Assembly (NCBI RefSeq): GCF_002964605.1
Contig: NZ_PQDH01000001.1
Location: 496,001 to 560,000 of the forward strand
Source: Vallitalea okinawensis
Lineage (GTDB): Bacteria; Bacillota; Clostridia; Lachnospirales; PQDH01
Length of the DNA: 64,000 bases
Direction: 5' to 3'
The first letter of the stretch is position 1. Every line of letters starts with the position of its first letter. The notes beneath the pieces were generated by a model, which worked only from the letters and a program-made list of their open reading frames with translations, was not told the origin of the DNA and ran no database searches. Of the stretch, positions 18,060 through 26,563 are shown piece after piece. The position numbers were made by a program, and so were the translations under genes.

Positions 18060-18546
18060 ACTATACACGTTAGATTACAAATCACCTATTGGTCTTATAG
18101 AAATAATAGGTACCGATGAAGCAATTACTTCTATTCTATTTTCAGATGACCGTGACAATGTTGAAAATATGCTTGGAGAGAAAACTCCACAAGTAATGAG
18201 AGATTGTTACATGGAAATTGATGCATACTTTAAGGGTGAACTAGAGGATTTTTCATTTCCCTATCAAACCAGCGGTACAGAGTTTCAAAAAACTGTCTGG
18301 ACTGCTTTAACAGAAGTTCCCTATGCTGATACTAAATCTTATAAAGACATCGCTGTCTCCATTGGTAATGAAAAAGCCATCAGAGCAGTTGGTAGCGCAA
18401 ATGGGAAAAACAAACTTAGCATTGTGATCCCTTGTCACCGTATTATTGGTTCTAATGGGAAGTTAACAGGTTATGCAGGTGGTCTATGGAGAAAAGAATG
18501 GCTGCTACAACACGAAAAGTCTGTACAAAGTAAAAACTTAATCTGA
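18052..18546 (+). CDS. ogt: Methylated-DNA--protein-cysteine methyltransferase
   Basis: This 164-residue protein directly reverses O6-methylguanine damage by moving the methyl group to its active cysteine. The active-site signature is IVIPCHRIIG (Cys near 128), preceded by the helix-turn-helix and arginine-finger region YKDIAVSIGNEKAIRAVGSANG. It corresponds to Ogt/AdaB. The ATG lies within the end of alkA, eight bases before its stop. A strong terminator follows, closing the operon. Confidence 0.96.
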   Translation: MNKLYTLDYKSPIGLIEIIGTDEAITSILFSDDRDNVENMLGEKTPQVMRDCYMEIDAYFKGELEDFSFPYQTSGTEFQKTVWTALTEVPYADTKSYKDIAVSIGNEKAIRAVGSANGKNKLSIVIPCHRIIGSNGKLTGYAGGLWRKEWLLQHEKSVQSKNLI

Positions 18547-18551
18547 AAAAG

Positions 18552-18587
18552 AAAAACTGTAAGAATTGATATTCCTACAGTTTTTTT
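18552..18587 (+). terminator. Intrinsic terminator of adaA-alkA-ogt
   Basis: AAAACTGTAAGAAT and ATTCCTACAGTTTT form a long stem with one mismatch, followed by a T tract. Confidence 0.85.
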
Positions 18588-18620
18588 ACCTTACAAAGGC
18601 TATTTTATTCAGTTACCTTA

Positions 18621-18681
18621 AATCAAGGAAAAAGATACTCTCTCTACTTTTTCAATAAAACATTTTTTATTTTCCTTGATT
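18621..18681. repeat. 12-bp inverted repeat upstream of selU
   Basis: AATCAAGGAAAA (18621-18632) and TTTTCCTTGATT (18670-18681) are perfect complements with 37 bases between them. It lies in the gap before selU. It could be a large hairpin or a pair of binding sites. Confidence 0.5.
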
Positions 18682-18773
18682 AATTGATCTGTTAAGTCTA
18701 ATATATAAATAAAGCAAAATTATTAAGTATAACGAATTTTCTATTCATTTGTTAATAAAAATAGAGGTGTATA

Positions 18774-19835
18774 ATGAAAACAATTACTTATGATGACAGT
18801 CTTAACTTAAAAGATGTGCTCTATGTAGATGTCAGGTCAGAAGGTGAATTTCAAGAAGGTACCATAACTGATGCTAAACATCTTCCTTTATATGATAACG
18901 AAGAAAGGGCTTATTTAGGGCATACCTATAAAAACATTGGTAAACAAACCGCCAAAGAAAAGGGATTAGAAATAGCTGCAACTAAGCTATCTCATCTCTA
19001 TAAGCAATTAAAAGATTTATCAAAAGATTATAATCATATTGTTATCTTTTGTTGGCGTGGAGGCATGCGAAGCCGCTCAGTCACAGCAGTGATGGATGTC
19101 ATGCAACTCAATGTCTATCAGCTTGAAGGCGGTTATAAAGCTTACCGTCAACATGTCTTGCAGCAATTTGATCAATGGCGTGAAAAACCATTACACTTTG
19201 TAGCCCTACATGGTAATACAGGTAGTGGTAAGACATTACTCCTGGAAAAATTAGAAAAATTAGATTTACCAGTGCTTAATCTTGAAAAGTTAGCCAACCA
19301 TAGAGGTTCTGTATTCGGCGATATTGGTTTAGGTCAACAACCATCACAGAAAACATTTGAAGCAGATTTATTTTCTTTAACAAGCGATTTAGAAAACAGC
19401 CCCATTTTTGTTGAAGCAGAAAATCCAAAGATCGGTAAAAGAATGCTCCCTCAATTTATAGTTGAAGGTATTAAAGAAGGTATTCATATTCATATTAACT
19501 GTGATTTGGATATTCGTATTCAGCGCTTGGTACATGAATATACCCAAACAGATCATGATGATAATCACGCAGATATTTATAAGGCTTTAGGTCATATACA
19601 ACCTTTTATGTCACGAAAAGACTATGATGCTATCAAGACTGCTATTGATGAAGATGATCTTCATACAGCTGCTAAGCACTTACTAGATCTTTACTATGAT
19701 CCACGGTATAACCAGTGGCGAAAGCTTTATGATACCTTCCATTATGAAGTGGATACAACAGATTTAGATAATGCCGCAGAAAAATTCAAAGAAATCTATG
19801 TTCTAGAAAAAGATAGGGTAAATGCTGGAGTGTAG
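18774..19835 (+). CDS. selU: tRNA 2-selenouridine synthase
   Basis: This 353-residue enzyme (SelU/YbbB/MnmH) converts 2-thiouridine at the tRNA wobble position to 2-selenouridine, using selenophosphate and a geranyl donor. The N-terminal rhodanese domain (about 1-125) contains the active Cys in IFCWRGGMRSRS (near 97). The second part has a P-loop, ALHGNTGSGKTLLLEKL (near 143-159). Length and domain order match the family. AGAGGTG precedes the ATG. Its presence implies that selenophosphate synthetase (selD) is encoded elsewhere in the genome. Its own terminator overlaps the last codons. Confidence 0.94.
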   Translation: MKTITYDDSLNLKDVLYVDVRSEGEFQEGTITDAKHLPLYDNEERAYLGHTYKNIGKQTAKEKGLEIAATKLSHLYKQLKDLSKDYNHIVIFCWRGGMRSRSVTAVMDVMQLNVYQLEGGYKAYRQHVLQQFDQWREKPLHFVALHGNTGSGKTLLLEKLEKLDLPVLNLEKLANHRGSVFGDIGLGQQPSQKTFEADLFSLTSDLENSPIFVEAENPKIGKRMLPQFIVEGIKEGIHIHINCDLDIRIQRLVHEYTQTDHDDNHADIYKALGHIQPFMSRKDYDAIKTAIDEDDLHTAAKHLLDLYYDPRYNQWRKLYDTFHYEVDTTDLDNAAEKFKEIYVLEKDRVNAGV

Positions 19836-19850
19836 TACTCCAGCATTTTG
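19821..19850 (+). terminator. Terminator overlapping the selU stop codon
   Basis: AATGCTGGAGT and ACTCCAGCATT form an 11-bp stem with the loop GTAGT, followed by TTTTG. The TAG stop at 19833-19835 lies in the loop, so the left arm is coding. Confidence 0.75.
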
Positions 19851-19890
19851 CATACGAGAAAATAAAAAATTATTACAGAACAGTCAAAGA

Positions 19891-20559
19891 CTATTTATAA
19901 GGTCTAGCCATAAGTTGTTTTTTCTTAAGACTGTTCTTTTTAGCCCATTGAACCCAGCCTCTGCTTCCCATAAATATGAATATAAACCTAGGAATTTTGG
20001 GGCTTTCTAAAATATTACTACTAACATCTAACTCTTCATCCTTTATATGCTGAACCAATACATTAAAAGCCTTAAGTATATTTCGCTTCACTTTATTTTC
20101 CAAAGGTAAGTCAGGTGTTCTTGCTAAAAACTCACCTGCGCCTATACCTACCCCCATTTGCCATGAGAACTCAATCTTATCTGAGAAATGTTCCATTATT
20201 TTAAGTGCATGTTTATTCTGCTCTCCTTCTATAAAACCACAGTTAACAACTGCATATACCTTTGGTCTTTTGACTAGAACATTATTTTGATGATGAACAA
20301 ACGTTTCGAACTGGGTCATAAAATCAAGCATACTGGATGGAATACTATCAACATAGAGTGGAAAAGTAAACACTAGACTATCATAATCCAGCAGTTCACA
20401 AAAAACCTCTTCTAGATCTCTGTTTTTTAAGCAATCTACAATACAGATATTATCTACTTTGATCTCTTCTTTTTTAATCATCGATGAGATTTCACCAATT
20501 AGAAATTGTGATCCACTACTTTTCCCTCTTGGACTTCCATTAATAAAACAGACTTTCAT
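19891..20559 (-). CDS. Flavodoxin-like NAD(P)H-dependent reductase
   Basis: This 222-residue protein has the N-terminal flavodoxin-fold FMN-binding signature KVCFINGSPRGKSSGSQ and the middle motif LVFTFPLYVDSIPSSML, as in NADPH-dependent FMN reductase and iron-sulfur flavoprotein families. A basic C-terminal tail (about 200-222) has no clear assignment. The ATG at 20559 shares one base with the stop codon of the preceding gene (TGATG), so the two are coupled. It is the second gene of a two-gene operon divergent from a TetR regulator. An electrophile- or quinone-stress role would fit but is not shown. Confidence 0.82.
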   Translation of the reverse strand: MKVCFINGSPRGKSSGSQFLIGEISSMIKKEEIKVDNICIVDCLKNRDLEEVFCELLDYDSLVFTFPLYVDSIPSSMLDFMTQFETFVHHQNNVLVKRPKVYAVVNCGFIEGEQNKHALKIMEHFSDKIEFSWQMGVGIGAGEFLARTPDLPLENKVKRNILKAFNVLVQHIKDEELDVSSNILESPKIPRFIFIFMGSRGWVQWAKKNSLKKKQLMARPYK

Positions 20560-21140
20560 CAAACTGCTACCCCCTTTTCTGATCTACCTAGGTCATTGGT
20601 AAAGTCATTCATAAGTTGATCAATATCCTCTTTCCTTCTAGACATAAATGTTTTAGCTTTATCTAATTGAAAGTTAATGGCATTGGCTTGAGTTAATGCC
20701 CTAAATGTTTTTTCCTCCGACTCTGTTATATCTTCCCCATAACCTAAGATGATCAGTTGTGGATAATGGTCATATCGTGGAGCATGATGAACTTCATTAT
20801 TGATTATCTTGAAGAAAGGAAGTATATTGGGTACAGTCCGATCCAGTACTCTTTTTATAGCTGTACTATAACAGCCATATACAACTGGTGTTAATATTAT
20901 TACATAATCACTTTCAACGAAATGCTTATTTAACCTTCTACCAAAATCATCAAAGACACATAATCCTGGTGTCTTTACCCAACAGCCAAAACACCCCACA
21001 CAATAATTCAAATCATCTTTTTTAACACTCAAATGAGTTAAATTCATAGTTTCTTTCTGGAAATAATTCAATACTCTTACTTCAATCTCATGCCCTAGTC
21101 GCTTTTTATTTGCTTCATCTGAAATAACTAATACATTCAT
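20559..21140 (-). CDS. Flavodoxin family protein (NADPH-dependent FMN reductase-like)
   Basis: This 193-residue flavodoxin-fold protein contains the cysteine pattern YCVGCFGCW(x)nC near residue 50, seen in iron-sulfur flavoproteins and related FMN reductases, and the FMN-loop region IILTPVVYGCYSTAIKRVLDR. Either ATG at 21140 or the TTG just before it could start it; GGAGGA lies upstream. The promoter is near-consensus and overlaps two dyads that the divergent TetR protein probably binds. With its neighbour it forms a TetR-controlled reductase operon. The electron donor and acceptor are unknown. Confidence 0.82.
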   Translation of the reverse strand: MNVLVISDEANKKRLGHEIEVRVLNYFQKETMNLTHLSVKKDDLNYCVGCFGCWVKTPGLCVFDDFGRRLNKHFVESDYVIILTPVVYGCYSTAIKRVLDRTVPNILPFFKIINNEVHHAPRYDHYPQLIILGYGEDITESEEKTFRALTQANAINFQLDKAKTFMSRRKEDIDQLMNDFTNDLGRSEKGVAV

Positions 21141-21162
21141 CAATCTGGTCCTCCTCCATAAA

Positions 21163-21177
21163 GTTTACACTGTTAAC
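21163..21177. promoter_or_regulatory. TetR operator, copy near the reductase start
   Basis: GTTTACACTGTTAAC is a near-perfect dyad (5 of 6 arm pairs). It lies downstream of the minus-strand -10 box, over the early transcript of the reductase operon. Confidence 0.65.
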
Positions 21178-21190
21178 ATTTGTAATTCAA

Positions 21191-21219
21191 ATTATAACCA
21201 ATTAAGTTTACATTGTCAA
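21191..21219 (-). promoter_or_regulatory. Consensus promoter of the reductase operon
   Basis: On the minus strand TTGACA (21219-21214) and TATAAT (21196-21191) are 17 bases apart, an exact sigmaA consensus. The -35 box lies inside the operator at 21206-21220. Confidence 0.8.
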
Positions 21220-21220
21220 C
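21206..21220. promoter_or_regulatory. TetR operator shared by both divergent promoters
   Basis: GTTTACATTGTCAAC is a dyad with 5 of 6 arm pairs, similar to the copy at 21163-21177. Its centre is 43 bases from that copy. It overlaps the -35 elements of both the minus promoter and the plus-strand TetR promoter. Confidence 0.65.
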
Positions 21221-21235
21221 ATCATATGATATACT
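21207..21235 (+). promoter_or_regulatory. Promoter of the TetR gene
   Basis: TTTACA (21207-21212) and TATACT (21230-21235) are 17 bases apart on the plus strand. It overlaps the divergent reductase promoter. Confidence 0.7.
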
Positions 21236-21279
21236 TTTTTTAGAAACTTATAATGAATCCCACTGAAAGGATGTTCAGC

Positions 21280-21876
21280 TTGGAAAAAAAACAGTATCAT
21301 CATGGTGATTTAAAAAATGATTTGATCAATAAAGGATTACAACTTTTAAATAAAGATGGGTATGATGGATTTTCTCTTAGAAAAGTAGCTGCTTTATGTG
21401 AGGTCAGTCATGCCGCTCCCTATAAGCATTTTAAAAATAAAGATGAGCTTATCGCTGCAATCAGCCAAACCGTCGTCAATAACTTTAAAAATACTTTATA
21501 TGATATTACAACAGAATTTCCCAATGACCCAAAGAAGCAGATTATTGAAATGGGAAAAGAATACGTTCGTTTTATGGTCGATAATCCTGATCATCTAAAG
21601 TTCCTCTTTATGAGTGATTTTAGTTTACCAGTTGAATTGGATAAAGAGTCTTTTAATCATAAAGAAGACTGTCCCTTCAATGTTTTTGAAAAAAGTGCCA
21701 TCCAATATTTAGAATCCATCAATTCTGATAGTAAAGATCATGCCATCAATGTACTAACCATGTGGGGGATGGTTCATGGCTTAGCTGTACTACTTGTTAA
21801 TAATAGCATTAAGTTTGAAGGTAATTGCTCTGACTTGGTTGAAAAAATTCTTAGTGAAAAACTCAAATTCCAGTAA
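21280..21876 (+). CDS. TetR-family transcriptional regulator
   Basis: This regulator of about 198 residues begins with the typical KKQYHHGDLKNDLINKG and has the HTH FSLRKVAALCEVSHAAPYKHF (about 27-48). The C-terminal domain resembles the TetR_C/WHG type. I prefer the TTG at 21280, which has AAAGGA upstream and gives the usual N-terminus; the ATG at 21253 has no clear ribosome binding site. It is divergent from the two-gene reductase operon. The shared region holds two similar dyads overlapping both promoters, so it probably represses both itself and the reductases. Confidence 0.9.
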   Translation: MEKKQYHHGDLKNDLINKGLQLLNKDGYDGFSLRKVAALCEVSHAAPYKHFKNKDELIAAISQTVVNNFKNTLYDITTEFPNDPKKQIIEMGKEYVRFMVDNPDHLKFLFMSDFSLPVELDKESFNHKEDCPFNVFEKSAIQYLESINSDSKDHAINVLTMWGMVHGLAVLLVNNSIKFEGNCSDLVEKILSEKLKFQ

Positions 21877-21938
21877 GAAAAGTGACAGTTTTCTTTATAC
21901 AATGTCTTAAGCAATTGCATGAGTATTTTATGCCACAA

Positions 21939-21968
21939 AAAAGATTATTCTAATTTGAATAATCTTTT
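21939..21968. terminator. Bidirectional intrinsic terminator
   Basis: AAAAGATTATTC and GAATAATCTTTT form a perfect 12-bp stem with a six-base loop between the convergent TetR and lipoprotein genes. Confidence 0.8.
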
Positions 21969-21977
21969 CTACACTTT

Positions 21978-22964
21978 TTATTTAATTTCTATATTACCTG
22001 ATGATGTTATGATCGATATATTATACTCACCATTACCAATACTTCCTTTTAATGTTTCTTCGTCTTTTTCTAATTTATCAAATTCAAAAGTATTATTAAT
22101 ATTGCCTGAAGCTGTTTCTGCGAATAAATTCATGTTCTTTCCATTATCCATACTGAGAACTGCTCGACCACTACTACATTTTAAATATATATCATTATTG
22201 ACCTCTTTAATATTTGCGTTAATATTCCCAGACGTTGTTTCAGCAGATAACTCGCCTAAAACATCTATTAATTCTATATCTCCTGAACTTGCACTGGCAT
22301 TTATATTGCCTGTTAGTTCGATAGATGTTATGTTCCCAGAACTAGTTTCAACCTCTAAGTCTCCATACATTTCATTGATCTGTACTTTGCCTGATGTAGC
22401 TATAATAGATGTCTTTCCCTTTATATTATTCAGCTCAATATCGCCTGAACTTGCTTCTAAGTTTGCATCATGAAAGTTTACATCGGCCATGTAAATATCT
22501 CCGGAGCTTACTTCTACATCTACCTTATTGAGCTGAAAATCTTCAATACTTAAATCGCCTGAAGAATTAATGACATGAATATTGTCATTATATGTTTTTG
22601 GAATAAATACTTCTAACCTCAAATCACTATTCATGTACATAACTCCAACAAAAATCTCGCTTTCTCGTTTTAGTATAATACTTATCTCATTATTGTCGTT
22701 ATTGATATTCATCTTGGGAACAAGATTTTTATTAGTCGTTGTCGTATTGCCATAGTAATGAACTTCAACTTCTTTAATATCTTTAGGTATGATTTCAACT
22801 TCTACTGATGATGCATCAATATAAATAGTTTTTGCATCATTTACAACAACCGATTCACTTTCATCAACAACTATATCTTTCATAGTACACCCCACAAAAT
22901 AAGAGCAAAAGAAAACCATTATTATTACTACCATTTTATTTATACTACTACGCTTTTTTTTCAA
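21978..22964 (-). CDS. DUF4097-type beta-repeat lipoprotein
   Basis: This 328-residue protein has a signal with lipobox (SYFVGCTMK) and so should be a surface lipoprotein. The rest is a beta-helix-like stack of repeats, each with a Ser-Ser/Ala-Ser-Gly-(D/N)-I core such as VSSGDIYMADV, ASSGDIELNN, TSSGNITSIEL and ASSGDIELIDV, about 20 residues apart; this is the DUF4097 (putative adhesin) fold. It starts with TTG, preceded by GGGGGT at seven bases. It lies at the end of a cluster with an OmpR-type two-component system and an ABC exporter. DUF4097 proteins often sit beside regulators of envelope stress; a sensing or binding role is inference. Confidence 0.85.
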   Translation of the reverse strand: MKKKRSSINKMVVIIMVFFCSYFVGCTMKDIVVDESESVVVNDAKTIYIDASSVEVEIIPKDIKEVEVHYYGNTTTTNKNLVPKMNINNDNNEISIILKRESEIFVGVMYMNSDLRLEVFIPKTYNDNIHVINSSGDLSIEDFQLNKVDVEVSSGDIYMADVNFHDANLEASSGDIELNNIKGKTSIIATSGKVQINEMYGDLEVETSSGNITSIELTGNINASASSGDIELIDVLGELSAETTSGNINANIKEVNNDIYLKCSSGRAVLSMDNGKNMNLFAETASGNINNTFEFDKLEKDEETLKGSIGNGEYNISIITSSGNIEIK

Positions 22965-23039
22965 TGAGTTACCCCCTATTAACGTTCGTACCCCTTTGTT
23001 CTAAGTGTTATAATTTAATGATTTTAACTTCAAATAGTT

Positions 23040-23726
23040 CTAAATATCTTGATTTTCAAGATTCCTCATAATCGCTACGTATGTTAAGTAAGCGCCTAAA
23101 AGAGCAAGTATTATGGGTATGATAATGAATTGTGAATAAAGAGAAACACCATTATTATTAGAATTAACAAATAATGCTATTATGACTGACGTAACAATTG
23201 TGGTTGATACAGATTTTTTTCTAATTCCAAAGTATAAAGGTATTAAGCTCATCACAGAAGTAATGATAGCATAACTGACTGTACCAAGCAGTATATGAGA
23301 AAATAATTCAAAGGTTAATTGGTCTTGCATCATTGGGTAAAATATATCAAGGATATAAAAGGCTAATACTAAAAAAATAGATGACACAATCAAAGAAATA
23401 AAGGTAAACAACAGAACAATGGATATTTTAGCAAGCATTAATCGCCGTCTATCAATTGGGTAACCAAATAAAACCTGAATAGTTTTACTTTGAAATTCCT
23501 CAATTATAATCTTTCCAATAAGCACACCAGCAAAAATCATAAATGTAGCATTTGATAAACTTCCAATTATATTCCATAATCCCTCATAATTTGAAATAAT
23601 AGGATCTCCCTCAATATAGGCTATAAGATAAATCAAACCAAAACTAACCAACGTAGCAATAATAGCTCCTCTTATATAACTACCCAGCTTTATTTTTCTT
23701 AATTCTAACTTCATTAAATTAATCAT
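23040..23726 (-). CDS. ABC-2 type transporter permease
   Basis: This 228-residue membrane protein has about six hydrophobic segments, and short motifs such as FQSKTIQVLFGYPIDRRRL in the first cytoplasmic part, which is typical of the BcrB/LanF-type permeases. The ATG at 23726 follows GGAGGG; it overlaps the end of the ATPase gene by eight bases. With the ATPase it should form an exporter, as in bacitracin or lantibiotic self-protection systems. The real substrate is unknown. Confidence 0.85.
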   Translation of the reverse strand: MINLMKLELRKIKLGSYIRGAIIATLVSFGLIYLIAYIEGDPIISNYEGLWNIIGSLSNATFMIFAGVLIGKIIIEEFQSKTIQVLFGYPIDRRRLMLAKISIVLLFTFISLIVSSIFLVLAFYILDIFYPMMQDQLTFELFSHILLGTVSYAIITSVMSLIPLYFGIRKKSVSTTIVTSVIIALFVNSNNNGVSLYSQFIIIPIILALLGAYLTYVAIMRNLENQDI

Positions 23727-24642
23727 TGATGAGCCCTCCATTGATAAGATTCAAGAAATAATCTTCTAATGAATTATACTTCTTATTAATTGATTCGATT
23801 TCTATATCATTCATAACTAAAATCTTAGTTAATTCCTTTTGTGTGATACGGGAATCATATACTCTTAAAATGTTGTCATTCATCACTTTGAAGTTCATAT
23901 TATTCAGTTGATTATCTAAAGCTCGTGCAGCCTTTTTGCAATCGGTACATGCTACTTCAATAAACTCAGTATTGTTATTTCTTATTGTATCCATAGTAAC
24001 TTCTTCGATTAATCGTCCATCACTAATAACCCCAATTGTATCAGCTATCTGCTCAATCTCACTTAATATATGGCTGGAGATTAACATGGTAGTACCGTAT
24101 TCCTTACAAAGCATTTTGAATAAATCTCTTAGTTCTTTAATCCCTACTGGATCAAGACCATTAATGGGTTCATCCAATATTAACAACTCTGGTCTCGTCA
24201 AAATAGCTCTTGCAATCCCTAATCTTTGCTTCATACCCAGTGAGAAGTTTTTCACAACTTTATTATCAATTCCTTTTAGATTAACTAATTCTAAAGCCTC
24301 ATCTATAGCTTTCTTATTATGAAAACCCATATAGTCACAATGCAAATCTAAGTTTTGTTTTGCAGTAAGTTTTTCATAAAAAACTGGATATTCAATGATA
24401 GTCCCCATTCTCTTTAAAATCTCATAGGATTTATTTGTAAGCTTCTCACCAAAAAGTTCGACTTCTCCACCTGTAGGTTTAATGAGATTAGTAGCCAACT
24501 TCATAACAGTGGTTTTACCTGCACCGTTTGGTCCAAGAAAACCGTATATTTCACCTGACTTCACTTTCATGTTGACATTTGAAACAACTTCTTTATCATC
24601 ATAGACCTTTGTAAGATTATATGTCTGTAGTATATATGACAT
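23719..24642 (-). CDS. ABC transporter ATP-binding protein (BcrA-like)
   Basis: This 307-residue ATPase has Walker A GPNGAGKTTVMKLA (near 36-49), the Q-loop, the ABC signature FSLGMKQRLGIARA (about 133) and Walker B LLILDEPINGLDP. The C-terminal extension (about 225-307) is typical of BcrA/LanF-type antibiotic-export ATPases. It overlaps the permease gene and follows the kinase gene by 93 bases on the same strand. It probably energises export or detoxification of a peptide or envelope-active compound, under the control of the two-component system upstream. Confidence 0.93.
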   Translation of the reverse strand: MSYILQTYNLTKVYDDKEVVSNVNMKVKSGEIYGFLGPNGAGKTTVMKLATNLIKPTGGEVELFGEKLTNKSYEILKRMGTIIEYPVFYEKLTAKQNLDLHCDYMGFHNKKAIDEALELVNLKGIDNKVVKNFSLGMKQRLGIARAILTRPELLILDEPINGLDPVGIKELRDLFKMLCKEYGTTMLISSHILSEIEQIADTIGVISDGRLIEEVTMDTIRNNNTEFIEVACTDCKKAARALDNQLNNMNFKVMNDNILRVYDSRITQKELTKILVMNDIEIESINKKYNSLEDYFLNLINGGLIND

Positions 24643-24735
24643 GATGTATTCCCCTCTCTAATTAGCTTATAACACTATTTTATAGGTTAAAACTTTCATT
24701 TAACTTACTCAAATCTTACAAAATTCTTAAGTTCC

Positions 24736-25671
24736 TTAATAATTTAACCTTTGAAGCTTAAAAGAAAAGACCGTTTTCTCATAAGGCTTACTCTTTAATG
24801 TAATTTCTCCACCCATCTTTTCTACCAGTCTTTTAGTAATGGTAAGACCCAAACCGCTTCCTTGATATAATTGGTTTCTGGAATCCTCGAGGGTATATAA
24901 TCTTTCAAAAACCCGTTCTTTATTTAATTCACTGATTCCTTTCCCCCGATCCCATATAGCCACATAGATAAATTGTTCATCGGCATTTAAATCTAATCCA
25001 ATAACTTGTCCTTCATAACCGTATTTAATAGCATTAGAAAGTAAATTACCCAATATTCTATCCACTGCTTCTTCATTTCCCCTTGCGAAAAGAGGGTTCT
25101 CTGGTATGTTAATCCTAACATCAAATCCCTTATTGGTTAAAATATCATAAAATGCTAATATATTTTTTCTGCAAACTTCATTCATCTGGATTCTTGTTAA
25201 AGTTATATGACGATCTCCAGCTTCCAACTTTGCTAGGTCAAAGAATTTATTGATCAGGTTTAATAGCTCATCTGTTTTACTCTTCACCCTTTCAAGTAAT
25301 ATCTGCTTCTCATCATCTGTTAAATGCTCATCATGGATTAATGTCTCAACATATCCAAGTATAACAGTCAGTGGCGTTTTTAAGTCGTGAGACACGTTAG
25401 AAAGCATCTTTTTCATAGAGTTTTCCGTTCTCATGTAGTTAGCCATTGTTTTATGGCTATAATCTAATAGTTCATTGATAACTATTAAGATAGATTTTAG
25501 CATTTTATCATCAGTTTGAATCAATAACTTCTCCCTGGAGTGCTCATTTATTATCATTTTCAGTTTCTCTTGTATATAGGCTAAGTCCCGATCCCTCTTC
25601 ATTTTAGAACGATATTGATAAACAATTATTAATAGTAATAAGGCTATAATCGCACATAACAAAGGTATCAT
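24736..25671 (-). CDS. Sensor histidine kinase
   Basis: This 311-residue kinase has a single N-terminal hydrophobic segment (about 3-20) and almost no extracellular domain, as in intramembrane-sensing kinases. The H box is SHDLKTPLTVILGY (His near 95), with N box GNLLSNAIKYG, G1 DRGKGISE and G2 GSGLGLTI. Intramembrane-sensing kinases of this type usually work with a neighbouring ABC transporter to detect cell-envelope damage. Its start follows the stop of the response regulator by one base, so they are coupled. Confidence 0.92.
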   Translation of the reverse strand: MIPLLCAIIALLLLIIVYQYRSKMKRDRDLAYIQEKLKMIINEHSREKLLIQTDDKMLKSILIVINELLDYSHKTMANYMRTENSMKKMLSNVSHDLKTPLTVILGYVETLIHDEHLTDDEKQILLERVKSKTDELLNLINKFFDLAKLEAGDRHITLTRIQMNEVCRKNILAFYDILTNKGFDVRINIPENPLFARGNEEAVDRILGNLLSNAIKYGYEGQVIGLDLNADEQFIYVAIWDRGKGISELNKERVFERLYTLEDSRNQLYQGSGLGLTITKRLVEKMGGEITLKSKPYEKTVFSFKLQRLNY

Positions 25672-25672
25672 T

Positions 25673-26371
25673 CTAGAATTCTCCTAACTTATACCCTATC
25701 CCCCATAATGTTTTTATATAGATTGGGTCAGAAGGGTTATCTTCTATTTTTTCTCGCAAACGCCTCATATGCACATTGATGACATTCTCATCACCATAAT
25801 ACTCATCCTGCCAAACATGGTTATAGATTTGTGCCTTTGTGAAGACCCTCTTAGGATTAGTAATAAATACTTTTAATATCTCAAACTCCTTAGATGTTAG
25901 CTTTATATTTTCTCCATCTTTAATAACAGAAAAATTAGCCAAGTCAACGTCCAAAGCACCTACTTTCATCTTTGGATTCGTCACTTGTTGGACATTATTG
26001 GAATACTTTGTCGCACGCCTTATAGAAGCCTTAATCCGAGCTGTTAATTCAATCATGGAAAAGGGCTTTGAAATATAATCATCAGCGCCAAATCCAAGAG
26101 CTATTGCTTTATCTACATCTCCATCTTTAGCTGACATAATTAAAATAGGCACCAAATTATTTTCTCTAATGATCTTGATGACCTCCATCCCCTCAAGTTT
26201 AGGCAGCATCAAATCTAGTAATACAAGATCGAATGAATCTTTTAGAAAAAACTGAATACCTTCTTCACCATCAAAAGCTGTGGTCACTATGTACCCTTCC
26301 TTTATCAAATGATCCTTAACCATTTCACTTATGGATCTATCATCTTCAACCAGTAATATTTTATGTCCCAT
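25673..26371 (-). CDS. OmpR-family response regulator
   Basis: This 232-residue regulator has a receiver domain with the phosphoacceptor Asp in LVLLDLMLPKLEG (near 53) and the conserved Lys in YISKPFSMIEL, followed by a winged-helix DNA-binding domain (about 135-230; KEFEILKVFITNPKRVFT, VHMRRLREKIE, IKTLWGIGYKLG). It is the first gene of the regulator-kinase-ABC-lipoprotein cluster, and is likely to activate the ABC genes. Confidence 0.95.
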   Translation of the reverse strand: MGHKILLVEDDRSISEMVKDHLIKEGYIVTTAFDGEEGIQFFLKDSFDLVLLDLMLPKLEGMEVIKIIRENNLVPILIMSAKDGDVDKAIALGFGADDYISKPFSMIELTARIKASIRRATKYSNNVQQVTNPKMKVGALDVDLANFSVIKDGENIKLTSKEFEILKVFITNPKRVFTKAQIYNHVWQDEYYGDENVINVHMRRLREKIEDNPSDPIYIKTLWGIGYKLGEF

Positions 26372-26489
26372 TTTCCCACCTCTTGATATCTACTATGTCT
26401 TTCTTAATATGAAAAATATAACATAATGTATCTTAATTATCAACACATTATATCTTACTTTGGGAGAGTTGCTTATCATCTAAAACAAG

Positions 26490-26516
26490 AAAAAGGACCA
26501 CCTCATAGATAGTCCT
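26490..26516 (-). terminator. Terminator of the 48-residue ORF
   Basis: AGGACTATC and GGTGGTCCT (minus strand) pair over nine positions, two of them G-U, followed by TTTTT. It lies about 50 bases past the small ORF. Confidence 0.6.
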
Positions 26517-26563
26517 CTCCCCACTAATTTACTTATGTGTTAATCACTTTATACTCGTTCATC

